A stretch of DNA of 64,000 nucleotides from Gammaproteobacteria bacterium BRH_c0 (lineage in GTDB: Bacteria; Pseudomonadota; Gammaproteobacteria; Pseudomonadales; Porticoccaceae), in the NCBI GenBank assembly GCA_000961645.1, contig LADM01000021.1:1-64000 (forward strand). Reading direction: 5' to 3'. Made by a program: the position numbers and the translations under genes. This document shows, in pieces, positions 8,125 through 17,047 of this stretch (positions are counted from its first letter, which is position 1; the number at the start of each line of letters is the position of its first letter). The notes under the pieces are model-generated. The model was given only the letters and a program-made list of their open reading frames with translations, did not search any database and was not told where the DNA came from.

Positions 8125-9042
8125 TTACTGCAAGTATTGCTGCTGCAGACGCTGAATATCCGCCGCGCTGACATCCAGTTCCTGTTCGAGATAGGCGGGG
8201 ATCGAACCGTAATCTTCTTCAATTTGGGTGAGTGCAAACACCAGGTAGGGTGTGCCGTCCTGGGTCACCAGGGGCGAGGCTTTGCTGGATTCGGCGCTGG
8301 CGTAACGCAGCATCATCCTGGCGAAGTCATTGGTTTGGGCAGCCGCTTTGAGGTCCACATTGCCGCGCTCGATCTGGGGGCGGCGGAATTCGGTGGACAG
8401 TTGGTAATCCGCCACTACCACCTCACGGGGCACTCCGAGAGCGCTGAGCATCAGCGCCGAGGCGATACCGGTGCGGTCCTGGCCGGCGGAACAGTTAACC
8501 ACCAGCGGCGCGGCACCGTTGATGGCCTGGTCGAAGTACAGCTTCAGCTGGGGCTTGAGGGTGTAGGGCATGGACTTGTACAGAGAGCCCATATCGGTCG
8601 GGGCACCACTGGCGCTGGTCATGGAGCCACTGATGACCTTCATGCTGTAATCGTGGTTGAGATAGTTCAGCCCCGCCTTTGGCGCCCACTGGTTCGGGTA
8701 GAGCTCCAGCTCTTCCCGGGAGCGCAGGTCCACCACTGTGTCGAAACCGAATTGTTGCAGGTACCGCTGGTCCTGTTCCGTCAGCCCGGTCATCACCGCC
8801 GAGCGGAACAGCAGGCCGCGGCGCACGGTTTTGTTGTCGACGGTTTGATAACCGCCAAGATCGCGGAAATTGGAGCCGCCCTGCAGGGGCAGCAGGCGTT
8901 CGTAGGTGGTCAGCACCTGGGATGCGGACTGGGTGGCGAGGGCTTGGGGAATATCGGCACTGGCTGCCAGCGGCATGGCGAGGGCAGCGGCGAGCAGGGT
9001 GGTGACAGCGAGGTTGGAGCCGGGGGTGTCAAATGGTTTCAT
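8125..9042 (-). CDS. Secreted tyrosine/inositol phosphatase (LipA/PtpB type)
   Basis: A 305-residue protein with a signal peptide (AALAMPLAASA-D). It carries the Y_phosphatase3 hallmarks: SNFRDLGGY at about 57-65 and the catalytic loop NCSAGQDRTG with nucleophile Cys184 and Arg190 (Cx5R). Relatives such as Mycobacterium PtpB and Listeria LipA dephosphorylate phosphotyrosine and phosphoinositides. In those the residue after the loop glycine is usually Lys; here it is Gln, which may alter substrate choice. The start lies 80 bp downstream of the TonB-dependent receptor stop on the same strand. The pair may work together, with the enzyme releasing or trimming a phosphorylated ligand in the periplasm. 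Confidence 0.85.
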   Translation of the reverse strand: MKPFDTPGSNLAVTTLLAAALAMPLAASADIPQALATQSASQVLTTYERLLPLQGGSNFRDLGGYQTVDNKTVRRGLLFRSAVMTGLTEQDQRYLQQFGFDTVVDLRSREELELYPNQWAPKAGLNYLNHDYSMKVISGSMTSASGAPTDMGSLYKSMPYTLKPQLKLYFDQAINGAAPLVVNCSAGQDRTGIASALMLSALGVPREVVVADYQLSTEFRRPQIERGNVDLKAAAQTNDFARMMLRYASAESSKASPLVTQDGTPYLVFALTQIEEDYGSIPAYLEQELDVSAADIQRLQQQYLQ

Positions 9043-9122
9043 GGTTATTCTCCTGTGCAGGAATTGTAGACTGAAAAGGGTGATGCAACCCAGTCGCAGG
9101 ATTGCATCACCGGAGTTGCGGG

Positions 9123-11585
9123 TTAGTAGTTCACACGGAAGCCGAGCAGGTAGTAGCGGCCATAACTTTCCGACTGGTTGATGGTACCGTTGCCGGCATA
9201 GCGCACATCGGTTTCATCGGTGAGGTTGTTGACGTTGGCATACAGCGACACCGTGGCACCGCCCAACTCCATCGGCAGGGTGTAGATGGCGGTAAGGTCG
9301 AGGCGCTTCTGCTCGCCCCAGTATTCGCTGGGGTCTTCGAGGGGAGAAATCCACTCATCGCGATACTGGTAATTGAGACGTACCGACATGTCGTACTTCT
9401 CGTAGAACAGCGAGGTGTTGTAGATCAGGTCAGAGGTGCCGGGCAGGTCATATTGGACGCCGTCGATGCCCTTGAACTCGGTATCGAGCAGGGTGACGTT
9501 GGCGCTGAAGCCAAGGCCGTCGAAGGGTGAGGGCAGAAGGTCAGTGGCATGGCCGATAAAGTTGAACTCAATACCCTGCATCCTGCCATCGTCGCCGTTG
9601 ACGGTGCCGGTGTAAGTCCAGCTTTCGCCTGCCGCTGAGGGCAGGTAGAGACCGCCGTCGATGGTGGAGCTATCGGCATAGATGACGTTGTCGATGCTGC
9701 GATAGAACGCGCCTACCGAAGCGATACTGGCGGGGGCGAAATACCACTCCAGGGCGACGTCGAGGCCCATGGCCTCTTCCGCTTCGAGGTTGGGGTTGCC
9801 ACCGGTGACTTCCCGGTCAGCAATATCCACACTCGCGGCGGCACGCCATTCGTTGTAGGTCGGGCGGCTGATGCCGGTGGAGGCGGAGACGCGCAATTTC
9901 AGATCTTCGGCCAGGTTGATATTGACATGGGCGCTGGGCAGCACGTTGGTGAACGTGTCGGAGACCGACAGCGGCCCGTCGAGGATTGTGCCCTCACTGG
10001 TGTAATCGGTCTGTTCCACTCTGGCGCCAATGACCACATTGCCCCAGTCGAAATGGGTGGTGGTCATGGCGTAGGCGGAGAGAATGTCCTCCTCAATCAG
10101 GATCTTGTTGGCGGCGCCGATCACCGGGCTGGTCAGGGTGCCGCTGGCTTCCCAGGCCGAGCGCAGCCCCCTGTTGTCGAAGTAGGTGGCGCCAATGGTG
10201 TTGGATGTGTTGGCATCCCAGAGTTTGCCCGTGTTGAAGCTGTCGATGTTTACCGAGGATGGAAAAGCGCCGACAACCGGGGTGGAGATATAGCCATCCC
10301 CTTCACGGGTATCGTACTGGGCGCCGATTTTGAGGGTGGCATCCTGACCGAACCAGGACATCGGACGTTCCGCGTCGAGCTTGAATTTATCGGTATCCAC
10401 TTCCAGAGCCTGGACATAGTGCAGGCCGATGGTAACGGGGAAGGCAATGCTGGCAAGATCCCTGTCCAGCCACAGTGTGGGGTCTTCGATATCGGTCAGG
10501 TCATAGCTGGCAATGGCGCTGCCACCTACGCTTCTGGGGATCGGCAGGTCCATGTCAAATTGGGTTTCGGTGCGGTTGATGCGCCCTTCCACCAGCCAGT
10601 CGCCCAGTTGCAGATCAGCGCCGAGGGTGTTGGTGAAGGTGGAATTCTCGTACTGACCGTCTTCCAGCAGACGCGACACACTGACTTGTGCACCCTCGCC
10701 TGTCAGGCCCTGCTGGGGCGTGCTGAAGGCAAAGACATACTGGTTGCGTTCTTCATTGTCGACAAATTCACTGTACAGGGTCGACAGGAACAGGGATTGC
10801 AGTGCGCCCTCGCTGCGGTATTCGAGGCGACCACCCCAGGCGTGATCTTCCCGCTCCACCTTGTAGCTGCGGAAATCCAGCTCGTTGACTTCAAGTTCGC
10901 CGCTGCTGTCCTGTGCCAGATCATATTCGCGGGTATCCGTCACCTGCTCGCGGCTGTTCTGGGAGCCGAACAGCACGACGCCGACATTCTCATTGGACCA
11001 GGAGGTACGCAGGCTGTACTTGTCCACATCGCCGCTGCCCAGATCCTGTTCACCGCCGCCGATATCAGTGGCGAGGCTCCAGCCCTCGGTGTCGAACGGG
11101 TTGAAGGTGTGGACATTGATATGGCCGGCGATGGATTCGCCGGGCATGCTCGGCAGGATCGCCTTGTTGGCTTCGAGACGGCTGGTGATCACCGAGGGGA
11201 AGCTGTCAAAGCGCGGGATGCGGCCGCTTTCGGCACCGGGCACGTCGATGCCGTCAAAGGCGATGCTGGTGTAGCGGAATGGCGCGCCGCGCAGGTTGAT
11301 GTAGCGCGCCTGGCCCTGGTCGCGCTCAATGGCGAGGCCGGGCAGGCGCCCGAGGGAATCGGCCAGGTTCTGGTCAGGGAAGCGGCCGATGGTATCGGCG
11401 GAAATAATGTCCACATAGTTGTCGGCGTTGCGCTTGGCCTCGATAGCGGCCATATCGCTGTCGCGGATGGGGGTGGCGGTGACCACCACTTCGTCGATCT
11501 GGTTGGCAAGGGCCACGGTCGGGATACCCGCCGCCATTTGCACGGCGAGAGCCAGTGCCAGTTTCTTCAGCTGGTGAGCAGCCAT
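9123..11585 (-). CDS. TonB-dependent outer-membrane receptor
   Basis: An 820-residue receptor: signal peptide (cleavage near VALA-NQ), a TonB-box-like segment IDEVVVTATPI, a plug domain (about 50-170, with DSLGRLPGLAIERDQGQ, INLRGAPFRYTSIAFDG and ITSRLEANKAILPSMPGESI) and a long beta barrel ending in GFRVNY with a terminal aromatic residue. It resembles the large receptors used by Caulobacter-type and marine bacteria for sugars and other complex nutrients more than classic siderophore receptors. It heads a probable two-gene operon with the phosphatase. No sigma or anti-sigma pair is adjacent. Confidence 0.93.
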   Translation of the reverse strand: MAAHQLKKLALALAVQMAAGIPTVALANQIDEVVVTATPIRDSDMAAIEAKRNADNYVDIISADTIGRFPDQNLADSLGRLPGLAIERDQGQARYINLRGAPFRYTSIAFDGIDVPGAESGRIPRFDSFPSVITSRLEANKAILPSMPGESIAGHINVHTFNPFDTEGWSLATDIGGGEQDLGSGDVDKYSLRTSWSNENVGVVLFGSQNSREQVTDTREYDLAQDSSGELEVNELDFRSYKVEREDHAWGGRLEYRSEGALQSLFLSTLYSEFVDNEERNQYVFAFSTPQQGLTGEGAQVSVSRLLEDGQYENSTFTNTLGADLQLGDWLVEGRINRTETQFDMDLPIPRSVGGSAIASYDLTDIEDPTLWLDRDLASIAFPVTIGLHYVQALEVDTDKFKLDAERPMSWFGQDATLKIGAQYDTREGDGYISTPVVGAFPSSVNIDSFNTGKLWDANTSNTIGATYFDNRGLRSAWEASGTLTSPVIGAANKILIEEDILSAYAMTTTHFDWGNVVIGARVEQTDYTSEGTILDGPLSVSDTFTNVLPSAHVNINLAEDLKLRVSASTGISRPTYNEWRAAASVDIADREVTGGNPNLEAEEAMGLDVALEWYFAPASIASVGAFYRSIDNVIYADSSTIDGGLYLPSAAGESWTYTGTVNGDDGRMQGIEFNFIGHATDLLPSPFDGLGFSANVTLLDTEFKGIDGVQYDLPGTSDLIYNTSLFYEKYDMSVRLNYQYRDEWISPLEDPSEYWGEQKRLDLTAIYTLPMELGGATVSLYANVNNLTDETDVRYAGNGTINQSESYGRYYLLGFRVNY

Positions 11586-11738
11586 ATCTGTTCTCCTGAT
11601 AAATGGTTAGGAAAAATCGGAGGTTTAGGGGAAAGCGTGAGCAGTCCGGGAGCCAGTATCAGGAGGCAATATGTACGTTCTGTTAAAGTGCCGTGGAATG
11701 GCGGGTTAAAGATATCTCTAAAAATTATTACTTTTTAA

Positions 11739-12959
11739 TCAGCGGGTTACGGGTGCGCCCACAATCTCTGAGCGCAGCTGGATACGCTCCGGTGAGAGCG
11801 TGAGGCGGTAGTTGTAGCGCGCAGTGCGGGGGTCGCGCGCCATTTCGAACAGATAATCCCGGGCCAGTTCCTCACCGAGTGCATTGACGATTTCATCCTT
11901 GACCTTGCTGCGGTTCTGGTCGAGGGTTTTGGCCCGCAGGCCCTTGTCACGCAGATCCTTCACCGCCTTGTGGTGGCCGTCGTGGCGTTCCATCAGGGCA
12001 ATGAGTTCCTCTGCGGCGCTAGTGTCGCTGCCGTTGGCGTGGGGATTGGTAAACCAGCCCGCGTTTTCATGGTCAACACGGCGCATTGCATACCAGTAGT
12101 AGTAAAAGAACGGTGTCGATGGCAGTGGCACGGCTACGCCGTGACAGTGGGCGGTGCAGTCTGCCGGGTCCAGTATCAGGTCGGGCTCTGCCTCGGCAAT
12201 CGCCAGTGCTGCTTCGATGTTGTCCCTGTGGCGTTGCAGGCCGAGCACAAACCAGGGCAAGCGGTGGCTGTCGAGGTACGCCAGGCGCGGGTTGTCGATC
12301 CAGCCCATCATCTCTTCAGGTGGCATATCGGTGCAGCTGGTCAGCAGTTCTGAGAGCCGCCATTGCAGCGGGTTAAAGTGGTCAGCCTGACGGGTGAGAT
12401 GACGAGCGCGACGACGGCTCAAACCGCTGCGGGTGAGACGCTCGATCAGTGTCTTGCGCTGGGCAGACAGCGGCGCGGGTATACAGCTGATCAGTCCCAG
12501 CCCCGCCAGCACCAGCAGCAACTGGCTGATTAACAGACGCGGCCAGTCCAGGGTGCAGCTGACCGTCAGATCCAGCTGCTCGTGGTGATCGTTGTAGTGC
12601 CAGTCCAGCTGGATGAAATGTTCGCCGCTCTGGCGCAGGGCAAAGGTTATTCCCTGCAGGCGCAAGACCCGCACTGAGCAATGTTTCACGAGGCTCGGTT
12701 CCAGAAGCGGTGGTTTCAGCTGCGGCCGGGAGACCCCGGGCTGTAGTTCTGCCAGGTCTGCTTCGATACGATTTTTCAGGTACTCCACCAGCACAGGATT
12801 ACCCAACTGATTGATCCCCGCATCCGCCAGACGCTGTGGCAGTGATTGTTGCAGAGCGGATTGGAGGATGGTCAATGTGGCACTGTTCACCAGCCACACG
12901 CTCAGCAGGGTGAGGGCCAGCCAGGCGGCCAGCAGTAAGATCAGGCCCTTTGCTCTCAT
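11739..12959 (-). CDS. Unknown two-TM membrane protein, partner of a binding-like protein
   Basis: I do not recognise this 406-residue protein. The ATG at 12959 gives an N-terminal membrane helix (about 4-25). A periplasmic domain follows (about 26-155), then a second helix (LLISQLLLVLAGLGLISCI) and a basic cytoplasmic part (TLIERLTRSGLSRRRARHLT and onward) to the C-terminus. No kinase, cyclase or methyl-accepting motif is visible. The start codon overlaps the stop of the upstream gene in an ATGA, so the two are translationally coupled. The topology suggests a receptor or anchor working with the binding-like partner; this is inference only. Confidence 0.6.
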   Translation of the reverse strand: MRAKGLILLLAAWLALTLLSVWLVNSATLTILQSALQQSLPQRLADAGINQLGNPVLVEYLKNRIEADLAELQPGVSRPQLKPPLLEPSLVKHCSVRVLRLQGITFALRQSGEHFIQLDWHYNDHHEQLDLTVSCTLDWPRLLISQLLLVLAGLGLISCIPAPLSAQRKTLIERLTRSGLSRRRARHLTRQADHFNPLQWRLSELLTSCTDMPPEEMMGWIDNPRLAYLDSHRLPWFVLGLQRHRDNIEAALAIAEAEPDLILDPADCTAHCHGVAVPLPSTPFFYYYWYAMRRVDHENAGWFTNPHANGSDTSAAEELIALMERHDGHHKAVKDLRDKGLRAKTLDQNRSKVKDEIVNALGEELARDYLFEMARDPRTARYNYRLTLSPERIQLRSEIVGAPVTR

Positions 12960-13828
12960 GATGCGGGCAGGCAACCAGGTATCTCCCCGACCGGGGTTGG
13001 CGGCCCGACCAGAAAAGGATCGGGGCCATTGAGATTGAGCAGATCGCACTCGACGCCGCTTCCGAACCAGCGCTGGCGCAGGAACCAGCGGCCCGAAGGC
13101 ACATCATCTGCCAGCAACAGGCTGTAATACTCGGTGATGCCCAGCTCATCGGCGATTCCGGGAGTGGCGCTGATCAGGTCCACGGCGCCGCTGGCGAAGG
13201 CCTGATAGAGCGCGTTGATATCGGGATAAAAGCGCTTTTGCGACTCCCTGAGAGTGATCCCCGCTTCCTTGAGGGCGTTGAAGGGCTGCAGAAAAAACGT
13301 CTGGCTGTGGGCATCCTGCAAAAACCCCACGGTTTTATCCGCAAAGTACTCACGGGACAGTTGCGGCTGGCTGTGCAGGCTGAGCCAGTAGAGGGCATAG
13401 ACCGGCGTGTCCAGCAGTGGCCGGTAGTAGTTGTGGAAATCCGGCACCATGCCCTGCACCAGGTGTTCCCGGTTCCAGAAATAATCGTATGCCTCATCGA
13501 CAATCAGCCGGGCGGTGAGAAAACCGCGCGGGCGCCAGGAGATTTCTACCGCAGAAAATACCCGGCTGATGGTTGGGGCACGACACAGGCGGTCGGCCAT
13601 CGCCATGGCCTCGGTGGAGGTCAGCGTCAGCATGCGGAATACCGGGCCGCTGTCGCGCCCCGTCTGGCAGCGATAGTGGCTGTAATCGCCGAGCTGGATG
13701 TCAGTGTCATTGAGGGTGACAAAGGGCTGGCGCGCCAGCCAGCAGCTGGCCGTCAGCACCAGGCAGATGACCAGGCTCAGCAGGACGACGTAGATAACCC
13801 GGTTGCTGTCGGGGAGAGAGGGTTGCAC
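12956..13828 (-). CDS. Membrane-anchored periplasmic binding protein-like protein, function unknown
   Basis: A 290-residue protein with one N-terminal helix (VIYVVLLSLVICLVLTASCW) acting as anchor or signal. The rest resembles a PhnD-type periplasmic substrate-binding domain: VGFLQDAHSQTFFLQPFNAL followed by ALYQAFASGAVDLISATPG, the usual hinge-proximal pattern of such proteins. There is no ABC permease or ATPase nearby. Instead it overlaps the gene for a two-TM protein by 4 bp. The start at 13828 is GTG; no in-frame ATG lies close. Sensing rather than transport is a reasonable guess. Confidence 0.55.
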   Translation of the reverse strand: MQPSLPDSNRVIYVVLLSLVICLVLTASCWLARQPFVTLNDTDIQLGDYSHYRCQTGRDSGPVFRMLTLTSTEAMAMADRLCRAPTISRVFSAVEISWRPRGFLTARLIVDEAYDYFWNREHLVQGMVPDFHNYYRPLLDTPVYALYWLSLHSQPQLSREYFADKTVGFLQDAHSQTFFLQPFNALKEAGITLRESQKRFYPDINALYQAFASGAVDLISATPGIADELGITEYYSLLLADDVPSGRWFLRQRWFGSGVECDLLNLNGPDPFLVGPPTPVGEIPGCLPAS

Positions 13829-13977
13829 ATTGGGATCGCAGGATGGGTCGTTGTTAGCACCATAAATCGGCGCTTTGACACTATTGTGACAGTGCTGCTG
13901 CCGTGACTGTGCAGCACTGTAGCAGAGCCCTCAACTACAGATCCGGGCAAACCGATTGACGCACCTGAGCTGTTCGC

Positions 13978-14535
13978 TTAATTGCCGCCGGGCGTGGCCC
14001 CGAGCACTTTCAAGGTCAGGGCAAAGCCACTGGCGGCCATGCTGAACTGGGTCGCTGCGCCGGGTTCGGAGGGCTTGCCGTAATCCAGCTTGATCTGCGA
14101 CTCTCCCTGGTAGAGCAGCTGTGTTTCACCATCGCCGCTTTGCCAGCTCCAACCCGGTTGAGTCGCAGCCCATTGGCGCGGGTCGAGCCGGTGAAGATAC
14201 ATAGCAGTCAGTACCAGGCGCGTGAGGGCAGGCTTCCACAGAGAGCTGTCGCTGACAGTGATTTCTCCCGCCGGTGAATGGTGCAGTGTTGCCAGCTGCA
14301 GGTTCTGGTGATCGCGGACCTCGACGTTCAACCCGTCGTCGTCGATAGTCACCGTGGCCGAGCCATTGATGGCTGTGCCATCAGCGGCGATCAGCAGCTG
14401 TTGTTCCTGGCTGGCGCAGCAGGGCAACTGCCCCGGCAGGGGCAGGGTCAGCTTATCCATCCAGGGGTTTGCACACAGCAGCGGAGAAGCGCTGAGTCCG
14501 AGCGCCAGCACTGCCATTTTCATCGGTTTCCACAT
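13978..14535 (-). CDS. Second DUF3261-like exported protein at the end of the polyene operon
   Basis: A 185-residue protein, last gene of the aryl-polyene operon, starting 64 bp after the apeR stop. It is a paralogue of the DUF3261 lipoprotein at 18232-18777: both have LPLP..QLPCC near the mature N-terminus and a LYLHxLxPxQW-like block (here MYLHRLDPRQW). Unlike that copy it has no good lipobox; the export signal ends SASPLLCANPW. The ATG at 14535 is preferred (14523 is possible). DUF3261 proteins sit in aryl-polyene clusters and are thought to act in export or surface attachment; the duplication here is unusual. Confidence 0.75.
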   Translation of the reverse strand: MWKPMKMAVLALGLSASPLLCANPWMDKLTLPLPGQLPCCASQEQQLLIAADGTAINGSATVTIDDDGLNVEVRDHQNLQLATLHHSPAGEITVSDSSLWKPALTRLVLTAMYLHRLDPRQWAATQPGWSWQSGDGETQLLYQGESQIKLDYGKPSEPGAATQFSMAASGFALTLKVLGATPGGN

Positions 14536-14599
14536 AAGGGCCTCCAGGTTTGGGTTGGCCCAGTATAGGCGAGGGGGCAGGGTTTTGCCGGGCGCGAGA

Positions 14600-15832
14600 T
14601 CAGGCCTGCCCAGAGCGCACAAACAGCAGCGAGGTATTGATGCCGCCAAAGGCAAAATTGTTGCTCATCACGCAGTCGGTATCGATAGTGCGCCCTGCCC
14701 CGATCAGGTAGTCGAGCGGTGCGCAAGCCGGATCGGGGTTGTTGAGATTGGCGGTGGGGTGGAACCAGCCGCGATTCATCATTTCGATGGCGACCATGGC
14801 TTCGAGCGCACCGCAGGCGCCAAGGGTGTGGCCGGTGTAGCTTTTCAGCGCACTGATGGGAGTGTTGCCGCCAAACAGACGGTAGGTGGCGTGGCTTTCG
14901 GCAATATCGCCGCGATCGGTGGCGGTGCCATGAGCGCTGATATAGCCGATCTGTGCAGGACTGAGCCCGGCATTGTTCAGGGCCAGTTCCATGGCGCGAT
15001 ACATGGTCTCGGCTTCCGGCTGGGTGACATGGCTGCCGTCGGAATTGGTGCCAAAGCCGACGATCTCGGCGTGGATGCGGGCGCCCCGGGCGAGGGCGTG
15101 CTCGCGCTCTTCGAGGATCAGAGTGCAGGCGCCCTCGCCGATCACCAGCCCGTCGCGGTCGCGGTCAAAAGGGCGCGGCGTCAGCTGCGGTTCGGTATTG
15201 CGGGTGCTGGTGGCGTAGAGCGTATCGAACACGGCGGCCTCGGTGGCGCACAATTCTTCAGCACCGCCGGCAATCATGAGTTCCTGATGGCCGTATTTGA
15301 TCGCTTCATAGGCATAGCCGATGCCCTGGCTGCCGGAGGTGCAGGCGCTGGAGGTGGGAATAATGCGGCCCTTGAGGCTGAAAAATACGCCGATATTCAC
15401 TGCAGCCGTGTGACTCATCATCTTCAGATAAGAATTGGCATTGATCCCGGCGCTGGCGTGGTTGAGGAGCATATTGCCAAAATCGGCGACCGCGTCGGGG
15501 CTGCCGGTGGAGGAGCCGTAACTGACCCCCATGCGCCCGTCCTTGATACAGGGATCATCCAGCAACCCGGCATCCTTGAGGGCCAGCTCGCTGGCGCGGG
15601 TGCTCATCAGGGCAACCCGGCCCATGCTGCGCACCATCTTGCGCGGGTAGTGTTCAGGCCTTTCAAAATCCCTCACCGGGGCGCCGAGACGGGTGTTGAG
15701 TTCGCCGTACTTGTTCCACTCCTCCATAAAACGGATGCCGGTAAGGCCCGCCCGCAGATTCTGTTCGATGCTGTGCCAGTCGCAGCCAATGGGTGACAGC
15801 CCGGCCATGCCGGTGACAACAACCCGTTTCAT
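14600..15832 (-). CDS. apeR: Aryl-polyene beta-ketoacyl synthase (ApeR-like)
   Basis: A 410-residue FabF-type ketosynthase with a full Cys-His-His triad: Cys164 in SSACTSGS, His301 in SAHGTATD and His335 in GHTLGACGA. It would condense malonyl-ACP with the growing aryl-polyenoyl chain. The ATG at 15832 shares its A with the TGA of the reductase gene (TGATG), so it is translationally coupled; a GTG six bases upstream is the alternative. The position at the operon end, after dehydratase and reductase genes, matches apeR in characterised clusters. Symbols for this locus follow that scheme by gene order and family. Confidence 0.88.
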   Translation of the reverse strand: MKRVVVTGMAGLSPIGCDWHSIEQNLRAGLTGIRFMEEWNKYGELNTRLGAPVRDFERPEHYPRKMVRSMGRVALMSTRASELALKDAGLLDDPCIKDGRMGVSYGSSTGSPDAVADFGNMLLNHASAGINANSYLKMMSHTAAVNIGVFFSLKGRIIPTSSACTSGSQGIGYAYEAIKYGHQELMIAGGAEELCATEAAVFDTLYATSTRNTEPQLTPRPFDRDRDGLVIGEGACTLILEEREHALARGARIHAEIVGFGTNSDGSHVTQPEAETMYRAMELALNNAGLSPAQIGYISAHGTATDRGDIAESHATYRLFGGNTPISALKSYTGHTLGACGALEAMVAIEMMNRGWFHPTANLNNPDPACAPLDYLIGAGRTIDTDCVMSNNFAFGGINTSLLFVRSGQA

Positions 15833-16566
15833 CAGCACATGCCCCCATTCACGGAAATCACCTGGCGGGTGATATAGGCGGCCTCGGGTGCCAGCAAAAA
15901 ACGCACCAGGGCGGCCACTTCGGCAGGCTTGCCTGCGCGCCGCGCGGGGATCATCGCCAGTGCCTCGGGGGAGATTGCGGCATCGCTCATGTCTGTTTCA
16001 ATCAGGCCGGGGGCCACGCAGTTGACGGTGATGTCACGCTTGGCGAGTTCAATGGCGAGGGATTTGCTGGCGGCGATTATGCCTGCCTTGGCGGCGCTGT
16101 AATTGGTCTGGCCGCGGTTGCCCATCAGTCCGGACACCGAGGCCAGGGTAACGATGCGACCGGGCTGGCGCCGTCGCACCATCGGCATCACCAGGGGGTG
16201 GAGCACGTTGTAAAAGGCGTCGAGGTTGGTGTGGATGACGTCATCCCAGTCGTCCCCAGTGAGGGCGGGAAAGGCCCCGTCACGGATAATGCCGGCATTG
16301 CACACCACGCCGTAAGGGGCGCCGTGGGCTTCGATATCGGCTTCGAGTACGGCGCGGCACTGCCCTCGGTCAGCCACATCGAACTGGAGGATGCGGGTAT
16401 TGCCGGTGCGTCTATCAAGGGCATCTATCTCGTTCGCCACCGCCTGAGCCTCTTCTAAGCGGCTGCGGCAGTGCAGGACTATGGGGTAGCCAGCGCGGGC
16501 CAGGTCAAGGGCGATGGCTTTGCCGATGCCACGGCTTGAACCGGTGACCAGAACGGTGTCGTTCAT
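15832..16566 (-). CDS. apeQ: 3-ketoacyl-ACP reductase (ApeQ-like)
   Basis: A 244-residue short-chain dehydrogenase of the FabG type. The cofactor motif TGSSRGIG is at 8-15, NAG at 90-92, and the catalytic Ser143, Tyr156 and Lys160 lie within LASVSGLMGNRGQTNYSAAK. It reduces the beta-keto group after each condensation, using NADPH. The ATG at 16566 overlaps the upstream TGA as ATGA. An extended frame to 16659 runs through the end of the dehydratase gene and is not needed. One round of polyene extension then passes to the dehydratases. Confidence 0.9.
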   Translation of the reverse strand: MNDTVLVTGSSRGIGKAIALDLARAGYPIVLHCRSRLEEAQAVANEIDALDRRTGNTRILQFDVADRGQCRAVLEADIEAHGAPYGVVCNAGIIRDGAFPALTGDDWDDVIHTNLDAFYNVLHPLVMPMVRRRQPGRIVTLASVSGLMGNRGQTNYSAAKAGIIAASKSLAIELAKRDITVNCVAPGLIETDMSDAAISPEALAMIPARRAGKPAEVAALVRFLLAPEAAYITRQVISVNGGMC

Positions 16567-17045
16567 TGTGGGTGCTCTTGCATGTATTCCTCGATATTGT
16601 CCGGCATATACACATTCAGGTTGCTGGTGACAGTAAAACCGGGCCCGCTGATAGTGCATTCAAACACTTGCAGGCCGGTGTTGTTATGGGTCACAGCATC
16701 CACCGCCACTGTCAGTGTCGCACCGGGCGGGAAGTGGCTGCAACCAGGCTCGTAGCGCCGGGAGCTGACCAGGAAGCCGATACGCACCGGTTGACCGTCG
16801 CGGCGGGCGCAAACGCCAGCGTGGGCGGCGATGGCCTGACCCATGTATTCAAGCCCCACCCAGGCCGGTACGCCCTGCGGTTCTGCAAAGAGTGAGTCGG
16901 CGCGAATGACAACACTGGCGGTGAGCCCGTGTTCGCGGCACGATTCTATGCGATCGAGCAGAATCATGGGGTGATCGTGGGGGATCAGATCGCGAATAGG
17001 CAGGTCCCTGATGCCCGGATTCCCCGTTAAGTCAGTATTTTCCAT
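16563..17045 (-). CDS. apeP: Hotdog-fold dehydratase (ApeP-like)
   Basis: A 160-residue protein of the ApeP/FabA-like hotdog group. IPHDHPMILLDRI near the N-terminus carries the catalytic-region histidine, and AWVGLEYMGQAIAAHAG forms the central hotdog helix. In studied aryl-polyene systems ApeP associates with the second dehydratase ApeI, and together they convert 3-hydroxyacyl-ACP to the trans-2-enoyl form. Because no enoyl reductase follows, the double bonds stay. It begins 2 bp after the upstream ketosynthase stop and overlaps the reductase gene. Confidence 0.85.
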   Translation of the reverse strand: MENTDLTGNPGIRDLPIRDLIPHDHPMILLDRIESCREHGLTASVVIRADSLFAEPQGVPAWVGLEYMGQAIAAHAGVCARRDGQPVRIGFLVSSRRYEPGCSHFPPGATLTVAVDAVTHNNTGLQVFECTISGPGFTVTSNLNVYMPDNIEEYMQEHPQ

Positions 17046-17047
17046 GG

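Noticed and set aside
9927-11738. A 603-codon open frame antisense to the TonB-dependent receptor
   Set aside because: Antisense of a GC-rich gene; no signal, domain or family pattern, while the receptor on the other strand is unambiguous.
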